64,000 nucleotides of DNA, from NCBI RefSeq assembly GCF_018873765.1, contig NC_057924.1:4774001-4838000 (forward strand). Direction: 5' to 3'. Below, piece after piece: positions 62,843 through 64,000 of the stretch. The notes beneath the pieces were generated by a model. That model did not search any database. It had not been told where the DNA came from and saw nothing but the letters and a program-made list of their open reading frames with translations. The position numbers and the translations under genes were made by a program. Every line of letters begins with the position of its first letter. Positions within the stretch are counted from its first letter, which is position 1. Origin of the DNA: Telopea speciosissima (Eukaryota; Streptophyta; Magnoliopsida; Proteales; Proteaceae).

Positions 62843-64000
62843 TGAGATTTGGGATACAGGGTCACTTAAGAGAGCGATGAGAATAATGGGATTGTGATAT
62901 ATGGGCTCAAAGAGGGTTTTTGGTCCCAGATGTGATGTTTTTGGTCCTCATAATTAAATAGATGGTACGTGTGTGAGATCCTGGTGGTTAAATGTAGAGA
63001 TGTAAATGGATAATCGAAATTTCGAATCCGATTTGTATCTCTATCCATTTAGGGATATCCGTATTTGTTTAGAGATATCCGGAAAAAAAATTGAATACTT
63101 TGACAAAAATTTATCCGGAAATTTTTTTTTCCGAATACTTAATAATAAAAAATAAAATAAATAATGATCTTGAGGGTTTTTGAAGATTCAATAAGTTCTA
63201 AAATACGAGGAAAACAGAATCATGATCTGAGATATTGACCTAGGAAGTAGGAAGTGATGTTTCTCTTTTTTGCCCTTTCAGAAGTCATAGTTAATAAATT
63301 CAAATTTGGGAATTATTCGAAATAATTCATTTTGTTAATTTAAAAATCCTATCAAAAAAAATATATATATAGGAACAAAAATAAAATTCGGATTCAAGAA
63401 TAATTTTAATTTTAGAAAAAAATAATTCAGACCTTACTTTTAATATTTGTAATACTTGTATCATATTATCAACCAATTATCATATATGCACAATATATAA
63501 GTGATATAAAAATTGAAATAATATTTGTTTCATTCATCAAAATACATAACACAGATTAAAAATCATAACTATTAGGATTTACGTATAAGGATCTCAAGTT
63601 AAACTTTACGATGATTTGTACACAGGAGTTGGGGATTGAAACATCCACTTGCAGTTCTATTTCAGTTGCATGCTAGGTTCCCTTCCCAACCTTTCCAATA
63701 ACCAAGAGGATCTTTATTCATCATTTTAATACATTATTTTGATCAAATTACAAAATACTTTCTTCCTCCTTTTCTCACAAGGATCAAGATAGTATGTTTT
63801 AATTTTATTTGATAGTGTAATATTTACCCACCCAATATGCCATGTGGCAAAAAAATAGATACATGGCATGAAATAAGTACCTTTGTCATTTATTGGATCA
63901 TTTTATTTTTAATTCATATCATCTCAACACTCCACTACCTACTCAAAAGTAGAATGGTTGTGCATAATATAATATTAATAATAATATTGTAATATTTCTC
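62843..64000. other. Upstream region of CSL copy 2, no gene seen
   Basis: The first about 40 bases share 'cagggtcacttaagag' with the CSL copy 1 promoter, so the duplication extends a little above the ATG. Beyond about 63000 the sequence is very AT-rich, with 'atatccg'/'atttatccgg' words (63045-63130) and no coding or element structure that I could support. Confidence 0.6.

Overview
This is nuclear DNA of a flowering plant. The genes have introns with GT/AG borders. Around them lies a dense population of plant-type Copia and Gypsy LTR retrotransposons, L1-type LINEs, one TRIM element and many small inverted-repeat (MITE or MULE-like) elements. The gene content (a CSLB/H-clade cellulose-synthase-like pair, a STIG1-like secreted protein, a YggS/PLPBP-family gene and the first exons of CNOT9) fits a eudicot, perhaps an early-diverging woody one. 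The species cannot be fixed from sequence alone.

Layout. (1) 1-15.7 kb: a large tandem duplication (unit A about 1306-11598, unit B about 11599-15727) carrying the 5' end of a minus-strand CNOT9 (CCR4-NOT subunit 9) gene. Unit B has an intact exon 1 but has lost exon 2. Unit A has an intact exon 2 but a broken exon 1. Unit A is swollen by two LINE fragments, a solo LTR and a deleted LTR element with 5-bp target duplications. (2) 15.7-17.1 kb: probable degraded solo LTR. (3) 17.6-35.0 kb: a complete seven-exon minus-strand gene for the pyridoxal-phosphate homeostasis protein (245 aa). Its third intron is 14.5 kb and holds a TRIM, a degenerate Gypsy element, a young Copia element inside a Gypsy LTR, a related solo LTR and four small TIR elements. 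(4) 35-40.6 kb: intergenic, with MITEs and a LINE tail. (5) 40.8-41.3 kb: intact single-exon STIG1-like gene on the plus strand. (6) 42.5-62.8 kb: two tandem minus-strand CSLB/H-type genes. Both are damaged, in different ways. The downstream copy has a nonsense codon and a frameshift in its last exon, plus a GC splice donor. The upstream copy keeps an open frame but lacks the 39-codon exon with the KAGAMN motif. Their introns and flanks are packed with foldback MITEs, and one intron holds a Pack-MULE-like element carrying an ankyrin-repeat gene fragment. (7) 62.9-64 kb: AT-rich upstream DNA with no gene seen.

The genes are not functionally linked: RNA decay/deadenylation (CNOT9), vitamin B6 homeostasis (PLPBP), a small secreted cysteine-rich protein (STIG1) and wall-polysaccharide synthesis (CSL). 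The main interest lies in how duplication and transposition have rearranged exons. No prokaryotic, viral or organellar segment, CRISPR array, rRNA or tRNA gene was recognised. Exon borders were read by eye from splice consensus, reading phase and comparison of paralogous copies; no alignment program was used.
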